Part shown: piece by piece, positions 62,123 through 64,000 of the stretch
Position numbering within the stretch: the first letter of the stretch is position 1
How the letters are laid out: every line of letters starts with the position of its first letter
The notes under the pieces: generated by a model
What the model saw: the letters and a program-made list of their open reading frames with translations, nothing else
The model's database searches: none
Told to the model about the DNA's origin: nothing
Position numbers and translations under genes: made by a program
DNA from: an uncultured Bacteroides sp.
GTDB taxonomy: Bacteria; Bacteroidota; Bacteroidia; Bacteroidales; Bacteroidaceae
Assembly (NCBI RefSeq): GCF_902491285.1
Contig: NZ_CABUHK010000004.1
Location: 1-64,000, forward strand
Length of the DNA stretch: 64,000 bases
Reading direction: 5' to 3'

Positions 62123-63838
62123 ATGAAAGCGATAAAAAATATAATGATAGCCTTATCCGGTATTGCACTTCTTGCTTCCTGTGATATGGATAAATTTTTT
62201 GAACTGGATCGTCCGGAATCTAATCCTTGGTTATCGGTTGATGATTTGGAATATTCTGTTGCTGATCCTTATAATACTCTTTTTCAGAATCCTAACTGGC
62301 AGGCACCTATCGGTATTATCCCTTATTATCAGGAATTGGTGGCAGATTTGTCTACGGTTAATCCGCAAGGGGCTTATGAGCAGGAAGCACTTTACTGGTA
62401 TCCTCGTCAGATGTCTACCTTTGATGTAACAGGACAACAATTTGAGAAGACCTTTTCAATATTATATCGTTCTGTAACAGGAGCTACTTCTCCGTTGACT
62501 TATATTGAGGAGAAGGAGAAAAAAGGAGAGCCAGTTTTTGCCAATATGACTGAAAATGATAAGAAGACGTTGGCACGTCAGACCGGAGAACTATATTTTA
62601 TGAGAGGGTATACCTATTGGCTGATTAGCCGAGCTTTTGTTGCTCCTTACGACCCGGCAGGTGGAGAGGGGAATAATCGTAAGTTCATTCCGTTAATCAA
62701 TAGGCTTGATTATTCACAAGAGTCTGCACGCAATCCTTATATGGGGACTGTGAAAGAAGTGTATGATCAGATGTTGTCTGATTTTGCTAAAGCTAAAAGT
62801 CTGATGCCTGAAGATTATTTTGTGCGTGGTCGTGCCAATAAATTTTCAGCTGCTATGATGTTGATGCGTGTAAAATGGTTAATGGGAGATAAAGACGGAG
62901 CATTGGAAGAAGCTGATTATGTGATTACTAAAGCGGAAGCTGGAGTAGCACCTTTTGATTTGACAGAAGAACCGATTGTTGCTTTTAACCGGAATGCCGA
63001 ACAACAATATACAGTAGACCCGGTATCAAAGGAAGTTATGTTTGAGTGTGCGTTCACTGAAAGCAATCAGGGAAATAACGTAGCTATTCCGTTAGCTCGT
63101 ATGTGTAAAACTGGTATTTATAATTTCAAGTCAAAGACATTTGATGCTAGTAATAAATTATGGTTGGAAGGAGCGCGTGGCAGTCAGAATTGGCAACATG
63201 GTGGTTGGGCTTGTGCTTACTGGAATCCTCGTTTAATTAAGTATATTGGCTGGGCGGTAACAGATGATCCTATGGATTTGACGAATTATGTTCCGAGTGC
63301 AGAAGCCTTGGCTGATAAGAGATTTACTCAACTGCATTATTTCCTGAAAAACTATACGGATGGAGGAGATAAAACCATACATGAAATGGCATATAACAAG
63401 ACAAAATGGAATGCTTTTTGGAATGATAAGTATTATCGGGCTCCGTATGGGAAGTATTCCCAAGTACCGTTGATTCGTTTGGCGGAAGCATATCTGACGC
63501 GTGCGACCTTAGTCCTTTCTAAGAATGCATCTCAAGCTTTAGGAGATGTGAATAAGATTCGTCAACGTGCCGGATTGACTCCTTTGAAGAATGTAACTGA
63601 AGCAGATATAGAAAAAGAAAGAATCAAAGAGTTTGGTTTTGAGAATGGAGACCGCTTGCTTTATTTAGTAGCTATGCAGAAGACAATTGATGGGCAAAAG
63701 AGAAATCCGGGAGCTGTTTATGATAATCCGAATACTGATGGGGAGCCGATTCCTGCAATGAATCCGCCTTACAGTACTATGTATGTGCCGTTGCCTTCCA
63801 TTGAATATTTGTATTCAGGATCTTATCAGCAACCTTAA
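62123..63838 (+). CDS. susD-like: SusD/RagB-family surface glycan-binding lipoprotein
   Basis: A 571-residue lipoprotein with the lipid-bearing C20 in L-L-A-S-C-D-M-D. It caps the SusC barrel and captures glycan. Helical TPR-like segments (A-R-Q-T-G-E-L-Y-F-M-R-G-Y-T-Y-W) and the C-terminal RagB motif (V-N-K-I-R-Q-R-A-G-L, E-R-I-K-E-F-G-F-E-N-G-D-R) are typical. The D-M-D-K after the cysteine is mildly acidic, as surface-export signals are. It closes the operon before a strong terminator. Confidence 0.96.
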   Translation: MKAIKNIMIALSGIALLASCDMDKFFELDRPESNPWLSVDDLEYSVADPYNTLFQNPNWQAPIGIIPYYQELVADLSTVNPQGAYEQEALYWYPRQMSTFDVTGQQFEKTFSILYRSVTGATSPLTYIEEKEKKGEPVFANMTENDKKTLARQTGELYFMRGYTYWLISRAFVAPYDPAGGEGNNRKFIPLINRLDYSQESARNPYMGTVKEVYDQMLSDFAKAKSLMPEDYFVRGRANKFSAAMMLMRVKWLMGDKDGALEEADYVITKAEAGVAPFDLTEEPIVAFNRNAEQQYTVDPVSKEVMFECAFTESNQGNNVAIPLARMCKTGIYNFKSKTFDASNKLWLEGARGSQNWQHGGWACAYWNPRLIKYIGWAVTDDPMDLTNYVPSAEALADKRFTQLHYFLKNYTDGGDKTIHEMAYNKTKWNAFWNDKYYRAPYGKYSQVPLIRLAEAYLTRATLVLSKNASQALGDVNKIRQRAGLTPLKNVTEADIEKERIKEFGFENGDRLLYLVAMQKTIDGQKRNPGAVYDNPNTDGEPIPAMNPPYSTMYVPLPSIEYLYSGSYQQP

Positions 63839-63854
63839 AAGAAGGTGAGGTTTT

Positions 63855-63899
63855 AAAAAAGAAGTGCCGCTATGTCTTACGATAGCGGCACTTCTTTTT
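63855..63899. terminator. Strong bidirectional terminator after susD
   Basis: GAAGTGCCGCTAT (63861-63873) pairs perfectly with ATAGCGGCACTTC (63882-63894). An A run precedes and a T run follows, so it serves both the susD-like gene and the regulator gene coming from the other strand. Confidence 0.92.
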
Positions 63900-63912
63900 G
63901 GTAATAACTCTG

Positions 63913-64000
63913 TTATTTCCTGTACTTCTTTATATATTCGGAAGGAGATAAGCCGTATTCTGTTTTGAAGCATTTTCCGAAATAAGATATTTCGTTAAAA
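63913..64000 (-). CDS. C-terminal end of an AraC-type regulator (partial)
   Basis: The last 28 residues of a protein cut by the window edge: F-N-E-I-S-Y-F-G-K-C-F-K, T-E-Y-G-L-S-P-S-E-Y and I-K-K-Y-R-K before the stop. This is the second helix-turn-helix of an AraC domain (S-Y-F-G-K-x-F-K-x-x-Y-G-x-S-P-S-E-Y). Beside a SusC/SusD pair it is probably a hybrid two-component sensor/regulator, though the sensor part is outside the window. Confidence 0.85.
   Translation of the reverse strand, partial: FNEISYFGKCFKTEYGLSPSEYIKKYRK

Overview
The window looks like a chromosomal segment of a gut Bacteroides species, close to the B. thetaiotaomicron / B. ovatus group. The evidence is a SusC/SusD polysaccharide locus, a CcsBA-type cytochrome maturation gene, an O-acetylhomoserine route to methionine, a TPP-riboswitch thiamine-uptake operon, A-rich translation starts, and many promoters that fit the Bacteroidetes pattern (TTTG, about 20 bases, TANNTTTG). 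No tRNA, rRNA, insertion sequence or CRISPR array was seen. All identifications come from reading the translated sequence; no database search was run.

Layout. 0-9.7 kb is housekeeping: a START-like protein, an LptF/G permease, RibBA, an aspartate aminotransferase, a small 2[4Fe-4S] ferredoxin, MetA, a U32 peptidase, a membrane protein with a zinc ribbon, and a GNAT acetyltransferase. 9.74-10.34 kb is a gene-free stretch filled with short, strictly phased repeats. 10.3-18.9 kb, on the minus strand, holds a TonB receptor, a LuxR-type regulator, an FAD oxidoreductase, RadA, an AAA ATPase and an asparaginase. 19.1-24.3 kb is the threonine operon (thrA, an apgM-type gene, thrC), preceded by a candidate leader peptide. 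A second phased repeat array separates it from the thiamine operon (TonB receptor, PnuT-like transporter, thiamine pyrophosphokinase; 24.5-28.1 kb). 28.2-31.5 kb has an MscS channel, a small unknown protein, MetY and a divergent Lrp regulator.

31.6-42.8 kb is the most unusual region. An IclR-type regulator is followed by six co-directional genes: a beta-propeller/di-heme cytochrome c, a RidA/chorismatase-like protein, a cupin-like protein, a 1160-residue propeller/di-heme/FGE-like fusion, a CcsBA haem-attachment protein and a second small propeller. This reads as a self-contained periplasmic c-type cytochrome pathway of unknown substrate. 43-52.2 kb carries a Vat/CatB-like acetyltransferase with a MATE pump, two DUF3857 proteins, an MBL-fold protein and a zinc-ribbon AraC regulator operon. 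52.5-64 kb is a polysaccharide utilisation locus: a GH29 fucosidase, an SGNH-like protein, a GH-like protein and a beta-helix protein diverge from SusC/SusD, and the end of an AraC-type regulator is cut by the window edge.

AspC, ThrA, MetA, MetY, ThrB-like and ThrC, all in this window, cover much of the aspartate-family pathway. Residue 111 of MetA (Glu) predicts that it makes O-acetylhomoserine, which is the substrate of MetY.
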